Assembly (NCBI RefSeq): GCF_015351765.1
Contig: NZ_JADKQA010000005.1
Coordinates: 213,510-277,509, forward strand
Length of the DNA stretch: 64,000 nt
Source: Clostridium vitabionis
GTDB taxonomy: Bacteria > Bacillota > Clostridia > Lachnospirales > Lachnospiraceae
Reading direction: 5' to 3'
The notes beneath the pieces are model-generated. The model searched no databases. It was not told the DNA's origin and worked only from the letters and a program-made list of their open reading frames with translations. Positions 45,787-55,403 of this stretch are shown here, one piece after another. The position numbers and the translations under genes were made by a program. The stretch's first letter is position 1, and each line of letters opens with the position of its first letter.

Positions 45787-47517
45787 TCAGTCTTTCTCCG
45801 CCGGTGCTTCCTTTGCCTCGGGCTCGGCGGCCTTCTCCGCCGGCGTTTCCTGCGCCTCGGGCTCGGCGGCCTTCTCCGCCGGTGCTTCCTGCGCCTCGGG
45901 CTCTGCGGCCTTCTCCGCCGGCTTTTCCTGCGCCTCAGGCTCGGCGGCCTTCTCCGCCGGCTTTTCCAAACCTCCGCGGTTCCGCACCCGGTTCACCATC
46001 CTGGCAAATTCTTCCTCGCTGACCCCGCTCTCCTTGAGGCGCTGCTTTCTGCGCTCCTTCGACGCGGTGAGATACCGCTGTTCCGCGTTTTTCCGCCTTG
46101 CCCGGAGGATGGCGAAAATCACGGCAGCGAGAACCGCCGCTGCCGCCCCCAGGATACCGGCAAGCTGCGCACGGCTAAGGTTCAGGGAGCGATACCAGGC
46201 TCCGGCGGCTGAGGCCGCATCGGTCACCGCCCCGTAGACCGCGCCGAACGCCTCGCCCAGCCGGCTCCAGAGGCCGCTGAACCCCCCCGAGGAACCGGAC
46301 ACCTGGGAGCCTGTGGCCGTCTCCCCGTCCTTTTTCCCGCGGATCCGGACCACCGTGTTCTTCGCCTTCTCCGCAGCCTCCGCACTGACGATCGCCGCCC
46401 TGCCGACCTCCCGGTCATCGTAGGTATAGACCAGCATAGCCACTGTCCCCGCCGGGGCGTCCGCCGGAAAGTCCTTCGTGACCAGCTTCTCCTCGGCGTC
46501 GGAAAATTTCGCGTCATTCGGCAGGGTCACAGCGGCATCCTGATCCAGCGTGAGGTCGCTCCGGGCGTACTTTTTCTTCCCGAGCTTCACCGGATCGCCG
46601 TCCGGGAGGCTGGCATTTTCCGAAATATTGATATTTTTGAAATTATTGAAACCGAAATCAAGCATCGTGACCGTGTCGGCGTAGTGGGTCCTCTGCGTGC
46701 TTTTCAGGGTGACCGCAATCTCCTGCCTGCCGTCCTTCGCGGCGTAGGTCACGAGCGTCTGCCCGGCGATCGAGGTATAGCCGGTCTTTCCGGCCACCGC
46801 GTAGGGATAATAGTTCGGATCCGAGGGATTGGCAGTCACGAGGAGCTTGTGCTCCATGGTCACGGTGGCGCCGTTCGGATTGTTCTTTGTCGCCGGGATG
46901 TCATGGCTTGTCGTGGAATCGATCTTCAAAAGCTCCGCATCGTCCATAGCCGCCCTGGCGATGAGCGCCATATCCCAAGCGCTGGTCAGCTGCGTGCTGT
47001 CGTTCAGCCCCGAGGGGTTGGCAAAATGGCTCTCCTGGCAGCCAAGCTCGTCGCACTTCCGGTTCATCAGGTCGACAAACTGATCAATACTCCCCGCGGT
47101 GTGCTCGGCAAGCGCATTTGCCGTCTGGTTCGATGAGGCAAGGAGCAGGAGGTAGAGCGCGTCCTCCACCGTCAGCTCGTCGCCCTCGGCCATATTGTAC
47201 TTGTTGCCGCAGCCCGGTTCCAGCCTGGTCATCGCCTCGTGGGAGTATGTCACCTTCTCGTCCAGCGAGCAATTCTCCAGCACAATCAGCGCGGTCAGGA
47301 GCTTGGTGATGCTGGCGGGCGCCTGCTGCTGGTGGACATTCTGCCCGTAGAGCATGGCGCCGGAATCCTCGTCGATGACGATGCCGGACTCCGACGCGAT
47401 GACCGGGCAGGACGGCCAAGTCGGCTTCGCCAGCACGGTCTGCGGAATCATGGCGAGGATCAGCACCGCGCCGAGAAGGGCGGCCGCCCCCCGCCGGAAA
47501 ATCTGCTTTGCGCTCAT
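45787..47517 (-). CDS. D-alanyl-D-alanine carboxypeptidase (DacF/PBP5-like) with repeat tail
   Basis: A 576-residue penicillin-binding protein that trims the terminal D-Ala of peptidoglycan stems. Signal peptide residues 1-30 (cut after VLA). Active-site motifs are SITK (69-72), SSN (128-130) and KTG (244-246). A beta-rich domain follows, then one membrane span (LAGILGAAAAVLAAVIFAILRA) that anchors the enzyme, and a basic stretch. The last 55 residues or so are four copies of a 13-residue unit, EKAAEPEAQEKPA and variants, predicted to be cytoplasmic. It overlaps the glycosyltransferase gene by ATGA, so it is made with it. Confidence 0.93.
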   Translation of the reverse strand: MSAKQIFRRGAAALLGAVLILAMIPQTVLAKPTWPSCPVIASESGIVIDEDSGAMLYGQNVHQQQAPASITKLLTALIVLENCSLDEKVTYSHEAMTRLEPGCGNKYNMAEGDELTVEDALYLLLLASSNQTANALAEHTAGSIDQFVDLMNRKCDELGCQESHFANPSGLNDSTQLTSAWDMALIARAAMDDAELLKIDSTTSHDIPATKNNPNGATVTMEHKLLVTANPSDPNYYPYAVAGKTGYTSIAGQTLVTYAAKDGRQEIAVTLKSTQRTHYADTVTMLDFGFNNFKNINISENASLPDGDPVKLGKKKYARSDLTLDQDAAVTLPNDAKFSDAEEKLVTKDFPADAPAGTVAMLVYTYDDREVGRAAIVSAEAAEKAKNTVVRIRGKKDGETATGSQVSGSSGGFSGLWSRLGEAFGAVYGAVTDAASAAGAWYRSLNLSRAQLAGILGAAAAVLAAVIFAILRARRKNAEQRYLTASKERRKQRLKESGVSEEEFARMVNRVRNRGGLEKPAEKAAEPEAQEKPAEKAAEPEAQEAPAEKAAEPEAQETPAEKAAEPEAKEAPAEKD

Positions 47518-48479
47518 GATTTCTCCTTCAGCGGTTTTTTCTCACAGTTCACCGTATCGCGGACGATATAGACAGGACGGTCCTTCAGCTCCGCGAAGAG
47601 AACCGCGATATACTCACCGATAATGCCCAGGAGGAAAAAGAGAACCGCGAACATAAAACAGAGGACCACCACGATCGTGGCATAGCCGTTGGGCGTCCCG
47701 GTGACGATATGGCTCCAGATGGTGTAAATCATCAGGATGATCCCGAGAAGGCCGACGAAAAAGCCGGTGTAGATGCCGAGCCTGAGCGGCATATCCGAAA
47801 AGCACAGGATCGTGTTGACCGCAAGCCTCGCGAGCCGCCGGATGCTGTACTTGCTGTGCCCGGCGACGCGCGGCCTCGCCTCGTAGGTGATCGCCGTCCG
47901 CCGGAAGCCGATGTTCTGCACATACCCGCGGAGGAACCGGACCTTCTCCCGGTAATCCACCCGGAGCACTTCCGCCGCCTCCGCCGAGAGGGCAAAGAAA
48001 TCCGACGCATTTTCCAGCATCTTGACATCCGAGATGCGGTTGATCAAATGGTAAAATGCGGACGAGGTCACATTTTTGAGCCAGCCCGCCGAGGTGTTGC
48101 TGGTGCGGACCATATTGACGACCTCGTACCCCTCGCCGAGCTTCGCGATGATGTCCCGGAGAAGCTCCGGCGGATGCTGCAGGTCCGCGTCCATGCAGAC
48201 CACGCCGTCGCCGGTGCTGTAATCGATACCGGCGATCATCGCCGCCTCATGCCCGAAGTTCCGGGAAAATTCCACCAGGCGGATTTTGGTGTTCTCTGCC
48301 GCGAAGCCGCGGAGAATCTCCCCGGACTTGTCAGAACTCCCGTCGTTCACGAAAATCAGCTCGTAGTCCCAGGAAAGGCTCTCGAAAATCGGCCGCGACA
48401 CGCGATAAAATTCCCGAAGCGCGGCCTCCTCGTTGTAGACGGAGACCACGATCGAGAGTTTTCTGTCTTTTTCTTCCAT
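47514..48479 (-). CDS. polyprenyl-phosphate glycosyltransferase, GT2 (GtrB-like)
   Basis: A 321-residue GT2 enzyme that is expected to transfer a sugar from a nucleotide donor to undecaprenyl phosphate. The catalytic domain is about residues 8-230, with LSIVVSVYNEEAALREF and the metal-binding MDADLQHPPELL. Two C-terminal membrane spans follow (YTGFFVGLLGIILMIYTIW and VVVLCFMFAVLFFLLGIIGEYIAVL), the GtrB/YkcC layout. It lies between licD and the carboxypeptidase gene, in the surface-glycan cluster. Confidence 0.9.
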   Translation of the reverse strand: MEEKDRKLSIVVSVYNEEAALREFYRVSRPIFESLSWDYELIFVNDGSSDKSGEILRGFAAENTKIRLVEFSRNFGHEAAMIAGIDYSTGDGVVCMDADLQHPPELLRDIIAKLGEGYEVVNMVRTSNTSAGWLKNVTSSAFYHLINRISDVKMLENASDFFALSAEAAEVLRVDYREKVRFLRGYVQNIGFRRTAITYEARPRVAGHSKYSIRRLARLAVNTILCFSDMPLRLGIYTGFFVGLLGIILMIYTIWSHIVTGTPNGYATIVVVLCFMFAVLFFLLGIIGEYIAVLFAELKDRPVYIVRDTVNCEKKPLKEKS

Positions 48480-48572
48480 CCTTCTGTCCTGTGACCGGTC
48501 AGAAAATTCCCGATGGGGAACCCCAGGCTTTCCTGTTGGCTCCTCACCGCTAACCTGTCTCTCCTGACCCGG

Positions 48573-49421
48573 TCATTTGGTCTGCCCGAAATGAAATCCC
48601 ACATGCCCCGGAACCCGCTTTTCCGCGGGCGGAAGCTTCCGGTAATCTCCGTAGAGCTGCCTGAGCATGGGATCATAGGCGCGGGGAACCAGCAGCCTCG
48701 TGTCCTCAAAGGGCACGGCGACCGTGTCCTCCGGCCACCGGCTGTCCAACGTCACATACATCCAGTCCGGCGCATAATTGGTGTAGTACAGGTGCTTCGT
48801 CTTCCGGTTCCGGTACGCGGACGCCGCACGCTCCTGGAGCCGGTAGATCGCCGGCATAGGAATCCGCCTGCCGATCCCGGCGAGAATCCGAATGGCGGCG
48901 CGCTGCACCGCCGGGTAATGGGAATAGTCCAGCGTCCGGCGGTGCCCCATGGCAAGGCCGTACACGGCCTTCTGCACCCCCCGGGCGAGACGGTCCGCGA
49001 GAGCCCCGTCCGGCACCCGGTCGAGCAGGAAAATGTCGATCCACAGATGATTCAGCTCACCGCCGTAATAGCGCATTTCCTCATCATCCGGCCCCCGCCG
49101 GCTATCCCGGTAGAGAATCCGCGGGGTGAAATCATAGAACACCTTCCCGTCCCGGATGTCCTCCGGGCAGAGCAGGGAGATATCCTCCGGAAATTCCGCC
49201 GGGGCGGCTTTCCGGAACCTTTCCCAGTTCTCCCTGGTCATCGCGATATCCACGTCGTCATCCCAGGGAATAAAGCCATGATGGCGCACCGCCCCGAGAA
49301 GCGTGCCGGAATCCAGCATATAGCGGATCCCGTGCTTCCGGCAGATGCGGTCGATCTCCTTCAGCATGCGGAGATTCGCCGCATGCACCTCCGTGAGGTC
49401 GTATGTCCTGCTTTCCCCCAT
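48573..49421 (-). CDS. LicD-family phosphotransferase
   Basis: A 282-residue LicD protein. Members transfer phosphocholine or similar groups to surface glycans and teichoic acids. The nucleotidyltransferase-like motif [23 protein letters not shown] is complete (about residues 39-61), and a later [13 protein letters not shown] segment is also typical. A GGAGG site lies just upstream. It is in the rfbFGH-licD-gtrB group. A choline-type decoration would fit with the cell-wall-binding repeats in the protein at 62316-63338, but this is speculative. Confidence 0.88.
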   Translation of the reverse strand: MGESRTYDLTEVHAANLRMLKEIDRICRKHGIRYMLDSGTLLGAVRHHGFIPWDDDVDIAMTRENWERFRKAAPAEFPEDISLLCPEDIRDGKVFYDFTPRILYRDSRRGPDDEEMRYYGGELNHLWIDIFLLDRVPDGALADRLARGVQKAVYGLAMGHRRTLDYSHYPAVQRAAIRILAGIGRRIPMPAIYRLQERAASAYRNRKTKHLYYTNYAPDWMYVTLDSRWPEDTVAVPFEDTRLLVPRAYDPMLRQLYGDYRKLPPAEKRVPGHVGFHFGQTK

Positions 49422-49439
49422 GATCTCCTCCTCGACGGT

Positions 49440-50798
49440 TCAGGCCTTCTCCGGCGCCTCCCGGAGAACCTTGGCCATATAATCGATCTTCTCATCAGTC
49501 ATGCCCGGATAAACGCCGACCCAGAAGGTGTCCCGCATGATCCGGTCCGTATTCTCCAGGGAACCGGCAACGCGATAGCCCTCACCGGAGGCGCGCATCT
49601 CATCGAAGCACGGGTGGCGGGTCAGATTGCCCGCGAACAGCATCCTCGTCTGGATGCCCTTGCTCTCCACATACGGGACAATTTTGCTCCGGTCCGCGTC
49701 ACCCCGGCAGGTGATCAGGAAGCCGAACCAGTCCGGATCAGACCCCGGGCACGGCTCCGGGAGCAGGTAGGATTTCTCCATGCCGCGGAGCGCCGCAAGG
49801 AGGCGGGCATGATTATGACGGCGCCTCTCCGCGAAATGCGGCATTTTCTCCAGCTGCGCGCAGCCGATGGCTGCCTGCATGTCGGTCGCCTTGAGGTTAT
49901 AGCCGAAATGGGAATAGACATACTTGTGATCATAGCCCCGCGGGAGGTCGCCGTACTTTCCGTCAAACCGGTGGCCGCAGGTATTGTCCTTTCCGGGCGG
50001 GCAGACACAGTCACGCCCCCAGTCCCGGAAGGAGCGGATGATCCGGGCAAGCAGCGGGTCATTCGTGTAGACCGCGCCGCCCTCGCCCATCGTCATATGG
50101 TGCGGCGGATAGAAGCTGGACGTGCCAATATCGCCGATCGTGCCCGTATAGCGCATTTTCCCGTCGATGTCATAGCGGCTGCCGAGGGCGTCGCAGTTGT
50201 CCTCAACCAGCCACAGGTTATACCTGCGGCAGAAGTCGCGGACCGCCCGGAGGTCGAAGGGATTGCCGAGCGTATGGGCGATCATGACCGCCTTGGTCTT
50301 CGGGGATCTGGCCTCCTCCAGCTTCGTCACATCAATGTTGTACTGCGGGATCGTGACATCCACAAACACCGGAACCGCGCCGTACTGGATCATCGGGGTC
50401 ACCGTGGTGGGAAATCCGGCGGCCACGGTGATGACCTCATCTCCTCGCTTAACCCGCCGCTCCCCGAGCAGCGGGGAGGTCAGCGCCATGAACGCGGTGA
50501 GATTCGCCGAGGAACCGGAATTGACCAGCGCCGCGAAGCGGACGCCGAGATAGTCCGCGAGCCCCCGCTCGAATTTCTCCGTCCAGCGGCCCGCGGTCAG
50601 CCAGAATTCCAGGGCGCTGTCCACGAGATTGACCATCTCCGCGCTGTCATAGACCCGGGAAGCGTAGGGAATCCGCTGTCCCGGCGTAAACTCCGGGTTC
50701 TGATTATGATAGGTCTCGCAGTAGTTCTTCACAAGGTCAAGAATCTCCTGTCTCGCCGCCTCCTGCGCCTTGTGCATCGCCTCATCCTGATTTGTCAT
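49440..50798 (-). CDS. rfbH: CDP-4-dehydro-6-deoxyglucose 3-dehydrase (E1)
   Basis: A 452-residue PMP- and [2Fe-2S]-dependent enzyme of 3,6-dideoxyhexose synthesis. The start at 50798 is set by GGAGGAGAC. In place of the aminotransferase lysine it has histidine in SFYPPHHMTMGEGG, the hallmark of E1. Cysteines for the iron-sulfur cluster are in CVCPPGKDNTCGHRF. The E3 reductase that normally supplies electrons is not in the window. Its ATG overlaps the rfbG stop (ATGA). Confidence 0.95.
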   Translation of the reverse strand: MTNQDEAMHKAQEAARQEILDLVKNYCETYHNQNPEFTPGQRIPYASRVYDSAEMVNLVDSALEFWLTAGRWTEKFERGLADYLGVRFAALVNSGSSANLTAFMALTSPLLGERRVKRGDEVITVAAGFPTTVTPMIQYGAVPVFVDVTIPQYNIDVTKLEEARSPKTKAVMIAHTLGNPFDLRAVRDFCRRYNLWLVEDNCDALGSRYDIDGKMRYTGTIGDIGTSSFYPPHHMTMGEGGAVYTNDPLLARIIRSFRDWGRDCVCPPGKDNTCGHRFDGKYGDLPRGYDHKYVYSHFGYNLKATDMQAAIGCAQLEKMPHFAERRRHNHARLLAALRGMEKSYLLPEPCPGSDPDWFGFLITCRGDADRSKIVPYVESKGIQTRMLFAGNLTRHPCFDEMRASGEGYRVAGSLENTDRIMRDTFWVGVYPGMTDEKIDYMAKVLREAPEKA

Positions 50799-51877
50799 CC
50801 GCTTGTCTCCTCCATTGATTTTTCGATCCATCCGCGGATCTGCCGGTCGGTAACCTCACGCATATCCTCCCCGCGAAGCCATGCCTTCGACCAGAGGACC
50901 GTCGCCTCGACCGCCTCCCCGGCGTGCATTTTCGGTGCCCATCCGAAGACCCGCTTTGCGTGCGAGCAGTCGAGCTTCAGGAAATTTGCCTCGTGCGGCC
51001 CGTCCGGGTTGCCCGTGACCCAGGTCTCGCCGCCGCCCCACGCCCGGCAGAACATGTCCGCCAGGACGCCGGTGGCCACGCAGTCCCGGTCATCCGGCCC
51101 GATATTGTAGCTCCCGGCAAATGCGGGATCCTCGGCCTGCTCCTTCGCCACCCGGAGATAGAAAAACAGCGGCTCCAGGACATGCTGGTACGGCCTCGTC
51201 GAATGGGGATTTCTCACCTCGACCGGCTTTCCTGCCGCCGCCGCCCGGATGCAGTCCGGGATGATGCGGTCCGGGGCAAAATCCCCGCCGCCGATCACAT
51301 TTCCGGCCCGGCAGGTGGAAATCGCGCATTTCCTTCCGCCCTCACCGAAAAAGCTTCTCCGGTAAGAGGCGGTCACAAGCTCCGAGCAGGACTTGCTGTT
51401 CGAATAGGGGTCAAAGCCGTCCAGGCGGTCATTTTCCCGATAACCGTACTCCCACTCCCGGTTGAGATAAACCTTGTCCGTCGTCACATTGACAAAGGAA
51501 CGGACGCTCTCCGTCTCACGCACACATTCCAGCACATGGACCGTGCCCATGACGTTGGTGCCGAAGGTCCCGACCGGATCCCGGTAGGACGCCCGGACGA
51601 TCGGCTGCGCGGCCAGGTGGAGGACGACCTCCGGCTTAACCCGGGCAAATGTCTCCCGCAGGCGCCCCAGGTCGCGGATATCCCCGGTCACCGAATCCAT
51701 CGTGTGCGCGAGGTCCAGAATCCCGAACAGGGACGGGTCCGTCGGCGGCTCCAGGGCATAGCCGGTGACCTCCGCCCCCAGAAGCTCCAGAATCCGCACG
51801 AGCCAGGATCCCTTAAAGCCGGTATGCCCGGTGACAAGAACCCGCTTTCCCCGATAAAACTCCATCCATCCGCTCAT
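50795..51877 (-). CDS. rfbG: CDP-glucose 4,6-dehydratase
   Basis: A 360-residue short-chain dehydrogenase-fold enzyme that converts CDP-glucose to CDP-4-keto-6-deoxyglucose. I start at ATG 51877 behind GGAGGG; the NAD motif VLVTGHTGFKGSWL follows. The catalytic threonine is in NVTTDKVY; the usual YxxxK is replaced by the YSNSKSCSE stretch, whose tyrosine and lysine fit. It comes between rfbF and rfbH, giving the order F-G-H. Confidence 0.95.
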   Translation of the reverse strand: MSGWMEFYRGKRVLVTGHTGFKGSWLVRILELLGAEVTGYALEPPTDPSLFGILDLAHTMDSVTGDIRDLGRLRETFARVKPEVVLHLAAQPIVRASYRDPVGTFGTNVMGTVHVLECVRETESVRSFVNVTTDKVYLNREWEYGYRENDRLDGFDPYSNSKSCSELVTASYRRSFFGEGGRKCAISTCRAGNVIGGGDFAPDRIIPDCIRAAAAGKPVEVRNPHSTRPYQHVLEPLFFYLRVAKEQAEDPAFAGSYNIGPDDRDCVATGVLADMFCRAWGGGETWVTGNPDGPHEANFLKLDCSHAKRVFGWAPKMHAGEAVEATVLWSKAWLRGEDMREVTDRQIRGWIEKSMEETSG

Positions 51878-51888
51878 TTTGCCCTCCG

Positions 51889-52659
51889 TCACCAGATCTT
51901 CCACGGTGCCTCATTCTTCGCCCACATGGCCTCGAGCTGCCGGTGATCCCGCTGCGTGTCCATGCACTTCCAGAACCCGCTGTGCTGGTACACCATCAGC
52001 TCGCCGTCCTTCGCCAGATTTTCCAGGGGTTCCTTCTCAAACACCGTGTCATCGCCAGCGATATAGTTCATGACCTCCGGGTTCATGACCATGAATCCGC
52101 CGTTGATGATCTTGCCGTCGTCGTCATTCTTCTCCCGGAACTCCTTGATCTGCCCTTTCTCATCGGCCACCATGACGCCGAAGCGCTGGCCGATGTTGAC
52201 CCCGGTGATCGTCGCGATCTTTCCGTGACTCTTGTGAAACTTCACCAGGGCGTCCAGATCCACCGTTGACACCCCGTCGCCGTAGGTCAGAAGGAACGGC
52301 TCATTCCCGATATACGGGGCAATTCTCTTGACCCTGCCCCCGGTCATCGTATTGAGGCCGGTGTCGATCAGCGTCACCTTCCAGGGCTCCGCGTGGCGGG
52401 TATGAACCTCCATCGAATTGTTTGCCAGGTCGAAGGTCACATCCGATGTGTGCAGGAAATATTCGGCAAAATACTCCTTGATGACATACTGCTTGTAGCC
52501 CAGGCAGATGATGAAATCATGGTAGCCGAACTGGGAATAATATTTCATGATATGCCAGAGGATCGGCTGGCCGCCGATCTCCACCATGGGCTTCGGCTTA
52601 AAATCGCTCTCCTCGCTGATCCTCGTGCCGAAACCGCCCGCCAGAATAACAACCTTCAC
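51889..52659 (-). CDS. rfbF: glucose-1-phosphate cytidylyltransferase (GTG start)
   Basis: A 256-residue nucleotidyltransferase making CDP-glucose from CTP and glucose-1-phosphate. The start is GTG at 52659 with GGAGGTATTCC upstream; the N-terminus VKVVILAGGFGTRISEES then matches the family, including length. The metal site is in LLTYGDGVSTVDL and SGFWKCMDTQRD is typical. First gene of rfbF-rfbG-rfbH-licD-gtrB-dac behind its own promoter. Confidence 0.96.
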   Translation of the reverse strand: MKVVILAGGFGTRISEESDFKPKPMVEIGGQPILWHIMKYYSQFGYHDFIICLGYKQYVIKEYFAEYFLHTSDVTFDLANNSMEVHTRHAEPWKVTLIDTGLNTMTGGRVKRIAPYIGNEPFLLTYGDGVSTVDLDALVKFHKSHGKIATITGVNIGQRFGVMVADEKGQIKEFREKNDDDGKIINGGFMVMNPEVMNYIAGDDTVFEKEPLENLAKDGELMVYQHSGFWKCMDTQRDHRQLEAMWAKNEAPWKIW

Positions 52660-52721
52660 GGAATACCTCCTTTGGCGCCGTGCCCCGTCCCCGGCGCACG
52701 TCCTGTATACATAACGAAACC

Positions 52722-52750
52722 ATCTTAGCCGCAATGCCGGCCGCCTTCAA
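52722..52750 (-). promoter_or_regulatory. promoter for the rfbFGH operon
   Basis: TTGAAG (52750-52745), 17-base spacer, TAAGAT (52727-52722), with an AT-rich stretch (TTAAGAAAAGTTTTA) immediately upstream. A GC-rich hairpin (GCCGCC/GGCGGC) just after galM may end the upstream transcript weakly. Confidence 0.6.
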
Positions 52751-52800
52751 GTAAAACTTTTCTTAACAAACCGCGCCGCCCGCCGGCGGCACCAGGGCAT

Positions 52801-53853
52801 TTACACGGAAAAGCGGAAAATGGTCTCCGCCGCGTAGATCTGCCCGGCCGGCAGGATGCTGCTCTGGAACCTCGGTTCATTGCAGGCATTCGGGAAATAC
52901 TGCGTCTCAAAGCAGATCCCCTCGCGGGACGTGTACGGCCGGCCGCATTTCCCCGGCATCTTCGTTCGGAGCCCGTTGGCCGTGTAAATCTGGATACCCG
53001 GGAGGTTCGTCAGCACCTCCATGCGGATGCCGGTGCGCGGGCTCACGAGAGACGCCGCCGGGATCACCTTCCCCGGCGCGGCATTCAGCGCGTAATTGAC
53101 ATCGTAGCCGCGGCCCTGGCGGATCGCCGGGAAATCCGCGTCGATATCCTGGCCGACCCGCTTCGGGGTACGGAAATCCATCGGCGTCCCCGCAACATCC
53201 GCGAGCTCACCGGTCGGGATCAGGTCGTCCCCGGTCGGCGTGTAGGCGTCCGCAAAGACCGTCAGCACCTCATCGGTGATCTCCCCGCTCCCCTCGCCGG
53301 AGAGATTAAAATAGGAGTGATTGGTCATGTTGCAGACCGTGTCCTCCGGGCAGGCCGCCTCATAGTCGATCGCCAGCTCCCCCGCCTCGTTCAGCGAGTA
53401 GGTGACCGTCGTGTCCAGATTTCCCGGGAAACCCTGCTCCATATCCCGGAGCACCCGGGAAAATGCAACCGCCGCGATGTCTTTCCCGGCCTTGTCCGCC
53501 GCTTCGAAAACCATGTGCGCGGTGCGGACACTCCCGCTGTGCAGGTTGTTCTCCCCGTCATTTTTCTCCAACGCGTAGGTTTTCCCGCCGATCACCACCT
53601 TTGCGCCACCAATCCGGTTTGCGTTCCTGCCAATAAAACAGCCGATGCTTCCGGTATTGTTCACATAACCGTCCACATCCCGATAGCCGAGAACGCAGTC
53701 CACCGGCTTCCCGTCCCTGTCCGGAACGACGACGCTGACGAGCGCCGCGCCGTAATCCGTGACCGACACCTTCATGCCGCGGGAATTTTCCATCGTATAG
53801 AGGCGGCTCATGCGGCCGTCCGCCATGCCGAAATCACTGACTGAAATCTTCAT
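52801..53853 (-). CDS. galM: aldose 1-epimerase (mutarotase)
   Basis: A 350-residue GalM-type epimerase interconverting alpha and beta anomers of hexoses. Substrate and catalytic residues: the arginine in FIGRNANRIG, His in NLHSGSV, the catalytic His in NHSYFNLSGEG, and the catalytic Glu in CFETQYFPNACNEP. No signal peptide, so cytoplasmic. It lies eight bases after the MATE gene at the end of the long surface-glycan operon. Confidence 0.95.
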   Translation of the reverse strand: MKISVSDFGMADGRMSRLYTMENSRGMKVSVTDYGAALVSVVVPDRDGKPVDCVLGYRDVDGYVNNTGSIGCFIGRNANRIGGAKVVIGGKTYALEKNDGENNLHSGSVRTAHMVFEAADKAGKDIAAVAFSRVLRDMEQGFPGNLDTTVTYSLNEAGELAIDYEAACPEDTVCNMTNHSYFNLSGEGSGEITDEVLTVFADAYTPTGDDLIPTGELADVAGTPMDFRTPKRVGQDIDADFPAIRQGRGYDVNYALNAAPGKVIPAASLVSPRTGIRMEVLTNLPGIQIYTANGLRTKMPGKCGRPYTSREGICFETQYFPNACNEPRFQSSILPAGQIYAAETIFRFSV

Positions 53854-53861
53854 TTTTTCTC

Positions 53862-55310
53862 CTATCCCCGGTCATCCCGGGGGCCCACCCGCCCCGCCGT
53901 GCCGGAAACATCATCTTTTCTCCCCGCAGGAGCCGGGAGCTTTCTCACATAGACCAGATACATCACGACCGCGAGGCCCAGCGAAAGTGTCTCGGCGAAC
54001 GGCGTCGCGAGAACGACGCCGAGGGCGCCGAATGCCCCGCGGAAGAAAAACATCGCCGGAATGTCCAGCAGCCCCTTCCGGCAGACCGAGAGCACCAGCG
54101 AACAGCGCTTCCATCCCGAAGCCTGGAATACGGCGTTCATCAGGTAGGAAAATGTACACAGCGGCGCCGCGAAGGCGATGATCCGGAGAAAGGTGCTGCC
54201 GAAGGCGACCGATTTTTCCTCCGCGATGAAGAAACGGACCATCGGCACCGCGAATCCGCGGAACACCAGCAGGCAGGATGTCGTGAATACCAGGCCGATG
54301 ACGGCGGTAAAGCGGATCGTCTTCCGCATCCGCCGGTAATTGCCCGCCCCGTAATTGTAGCCGAGGAGCGGGAGGATGCCCTGCGTGAGCCCCATGGTGG
54401 TGTTGAAGGCGATCATGTTGATCTTCTTGGCTACCCCCATGCCGGCAACCGCCTCGCTCCCGTAGCCACGGACCAGGGCATTGGCGAAAATATTCGAGGT
54501 CATCGCCAGCATGGTCTGGAGCGCCGCGGGGATCCCGACCAACAGGACATCCCCGGGGATCCCCGCTGAGAAAGAAATCTCTGCCGGATTTACCGTGAAC
54601 ACCGGATTTTCGCGGTGGCGCACAAGGAACACCAGGAAGTACATAAGGGACGCCGTGTTGGAGATCAGGGTCGCTGCCGCCGCGCCGGCAACCTCGTGGC
54701 CCGGCGGCAGGATCACAAACATAAAGAGCGGATCCAGGACAATATTCAGGATAGCTCCCATGGACATCCCGAACCCGGCCTGTTTCGCGGCGCCGATCGA
54801 GCGGACGAGATGGCCGCAGAGGACATTGCCCACCGTCGGAATTGCCCCCAGGATCATGGTCCAGAAAATATAATCCCTGACGTAGGGTGACGAACGGTCA
54901 TCCCCGCCGATGAGGGGAATGATCCGGCCGCCGAAGACCAGCATGATGAGGGCGTAGAGCAGCGCCGCCACGAGCCCGCCGAACAGGCAGAAGGCGAAGA
55001 TGTGCCTCGCCCTCTCCGGCTGTTTTCTCCCGAGGCTCCGGGAGATCGCGCTGGAGCCGCCGATGCCGAACAGGTTGGCGATGGCTGCCATGTAGACGTA
55101 GATCGGCATGCAGACCGAGAGGGCTGCCACCATGGCGGCGTTCCCTGTTCTTCCGACATACCAGGTATCCGCGAAATTATAGACAATATTGATCAGCTGG
55201 GTAATCACGGTCGGAACCGCCATCTCCGCGACCGCCCGCGGGATCGGCGCATCCTCGAAAATCCATTTCCCGCCGGGTACCTCTCTCTGCCGTTTTGCCG
55301 TCTCCCTCAT
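53862..55310 (-). CDS. MATE-family efflux protein
   Basis: A 482-residue MATE transporter with twelve predicted spans. N-terminal half begins VPTVITQLINIVYNFADTWYVGRTG; the second half repeats the fold from GIPAALQTMLAMTSNIFANALVRGYG. The C-terminal tail is hydrophilic (APAGRKDDVSGTAG). The ribosome binding site is weak. Location among glycan genes might suggest a lipid- or glycan-related substrate, but sequence is closer to drug/sodium antiporters than to MurJ or Wzx; substrate unknown. Confidence 0.9.
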   Translation of the reverse strand: MRETAKRQREVPGGKWIFEDAPIPRAVAEMAVPTVITQLINIVYNFADTWYVGRTGNAAMVAALSVCMPIYVYMAAIANLFGIGGSSAISRSLGRKQPERARHIFAFCLFGGLVAALLYALIMLVFGGRIIPLIGGDDRSSPYVRDYIFWTMILGAIPTVGNVLCGHLVRSIGAAKQAGFGMSMGAILNIVLDPLFMFVILPPGHEVAGAAAATLISNTASLMYFLVFLVRHRENPVFTVNPAEISFSAGIPGDVLLVGIPAALQTMLAMTSNIFANALVRGYGSEAVAGMGVAKKINMIAFNTTMGLTQGILPLLGYNYGAGNYRRMRKTIRFTAVIGLVFTTSCLLVFRGFAVPMVRFFIAEEKSVAFGSTFLRIIAFAAPLCTFSYLMNAVFQASGWKRCSLVLSVCRKGLLDIPAMFFFRGAFGALGVVLATPFAETLSLGLAVVMYLVYVRKLPAPAGRKDDVSGTAGRVGPRDDRG

Positions 55311-55403
55311 ACTTTCACTGCTTTTCGATCCTTTCTCCCCTGTCTCCCGCTCCCTTGCCCTGTTTTGGATCTCTTCTGTCTCGATGGCAATTCCCCTCTG
55401 CCG

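Noticed and set aside
48513..51110. 865-codon plus-strand frame opposite licD, rfbH and rfbG
   Set aside because: The minus-strand genes have clear family motifs, ribosome binding sites and overlapping starts; the plus frame has none.
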